The notes under the pieces: model-generated | What the model saw: only the letters and a program-made list of their open reading frames with translations | Told to the model about the DNA's origin: nothing | Databases searched by the model: none | Program-made: the position numbers and the translations under genes | DNA from: Climacteris rufus | Lineage: Eukaryota > Chordata > Aves > Passeriformes > Climacteridae | Length of the DNA stretch: 64,000 nt | Reading direction: 5' to 3' | Assembly (NCBI GenBank): GCA_013398175.1 | Contig: VZRZ01008251.1 | Span: 243,786-307,785 of the forward strand | In this document: piece by piece, positions 63,581-64,000 of the stretch | Numbering within the stretch: the stretch's first letter is position 1 | Layout: each line of letters begins with the position of its first letter

Positions 63581-63781
63581 GTAAGAGCCAAGGCTGTCTT
63601 CCCCCAAGGAATCTCTGTGAAGGCCCAGCTTAGATGCCAGTGCCCACTTGGCTTCAGGAAAGGCAAACAGTGAGGGGACACAGCAACCGCCACTGCCAGA
63701 TTCCAGGACCTGGAGACACTGGTTCCCTTGGGGATGGCTGGATAAGGGCTGCTGTGTAGTGACATCCCTGTCTGTTGACAG
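63581..63781 (+). other. DIS3L2: DIS3L2 intron, 201 bp
   Basis: The donor is gtaaga and the acceptor is ctgtctgttgacag. Reading through from the upstream exon reaches a TGA at 63671-63673, so retention would truncate the protein. Nothing else is seen in it. Confidence 0.95.
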
Positions 63782-63886
63782 GAGTGTGGTCCTCTGGAGT
63801 CAGAAGCCATGGTGATGGGTGTCCTGAGCAAGGCCTTTGATGTCCTTGTGCTGAAGTTTGGAGTCCAGAAGCGCATCTACTGCAAT
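63782..63886 (+). CDS. DIS3L2: DIS3L2 exon (RNB-S1 junction, 35 codons, ECGPLESEAMVMGVL)
   Basis: The exon is 105 nt and phase 0 at both ends. It encodes ECGPLESEAMVMGVLSKAFD, then VLVLKFGVQKRIYCN, ending before a consensus gtgagt donor. The pattern G-P-L-x-x-E-A-x-V-M-G-V-L, followed by alternating hydrophobic residues, is the first beta strands of the C-terminal S1 RNA-binding domain. It matches human DIS3L2 up to IYCN, about residue 798. The rest of the S1 domain and the C-terminal tail are beyond the window. Confidence 0.97.
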
Positions 63887-64000
63887 GTGAGTACCTCACC
63901 AGTGTGAGACAGTGCAATGCTGCCTCGCCACAGAGGGCTGCAGCAGCCTGGTGTCACTGCAGGCAGTAGCTGTTCTGGTGCCCTTTTGTGCCAGCCCTGC
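63887..64000 (+). other. DIS3L2: DIS3L2 intron, 5' part
   Basis: This is intronic sequence after a gtgagt donor. The next exon is not reached within the remaining 114 bases. Confidence 0.9.

Larger units (their letters stand above)
1..64000 (+). other. DIS3L2: DIS3L2 gene, internal portion (8 exons; both ends outside window)
   Basis: All coding sequence recognised here belongs to one + strand gene. The eight exons join without a frame break into 359 codons. The translation has the RNase II/RNB signature and the order of motifs expected of DIS3-like exonuclease 2. It runs from the middle of the RNB domain to the start of the S1 domain, about 440-798 of the human protein by recalled alignment. 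DIS3L2 is a cytoplasmic, exosome-independent 3'-5' exoribonuclease that prefers oligo-uridylated RNA such as pre-let-7; human loss causes Perlman overgrowth syndrome. The catalytic Asp cluster should lie in exons upstream of position 1. No promoter, start codon, stop codon or poly(A) site of the gene falls in the window. DIS3 and DIS3L are the nearest alternatives, but the exon sequences match DIS3L2 better. Confidence 0.95.

Noticed and set aside
1..64000. CRISPR array, operon, phage or other prokaryotic or viral system
   Set aside because: No spaced direct repeats, ribosome binding sites or compact gene order. The content is vertebrate intron-exon sequence with avian retroelements; no retroviral or other viral genes were recognised.

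Overview
The window looks like the genome of a bird, most likely a songbird (passerine). It holds part of one protein-coding gene, DIS3L2, on the + strand. DIS3L2 is the cytoplasmic 3'-5' exoribonuclease that degrades uridylated RNAs. Eight internal exons can be read: 1069-1176, 5065-5298, 30469-30548, 57695-57878, 59038-59124, 63224-63371, 63450-63580 and 63782-63886. They join in one continuous frame of 359 codons, matching roughly residues 440 to 798 of the 885-residue human protein. They cover the C-terminal two thirds of the RNB catalytic domain and the start of the S1 domain. The 5' end (cold-shock domains and the metal-binding Asp cluster) and the 3' end of the gene lie outside the window.

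The avian call rests on the repeats. There is a tRNA-Ile-derived SINE with a CR1-type 3' tail (17202-17339), of a kind known from passerines (TguSINE1-like). There is a decayed CR1 LINE ORF1 esterase segment (44955-45490) and a piece of CR1 3' region (47885-48020). Repeat density is otherwise low, as is usual for birds.

Layout: 1-1068 is the end of an intron. Exons at 1069 and 5065 are followed by a 25.2 kb intron (5299-30468), which carries the SINE, a TG/CA palindrome and two small CpG clusters. An 80-nt exon at 30469 sits alone. A 27.1 kb intron (30549-57694) then carries both CR1 relics, a 12-bp minisatellite, G-quadruplex motifs and AT-rich blocks that may be conserved non-coding elements. 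From 57695 the gene is compact: five exons in 6.2 kb, with introns of 1159, 4099, 78 and 201 bp. A 36-base N gap lies at 62468-62503.

I found no second gene, no functional RNA gene and no undescribed multi-gene system. Open reading frames elsewhere are chance intronic frames. The most useful observations are a 78-bp intron that is stop-free and in frame (63372-63449), a non-consensus donor site at 1177 with a tandem repeat just beyond it, the SINE, and the CR1 esterase relic with stops that look CpG-derived.
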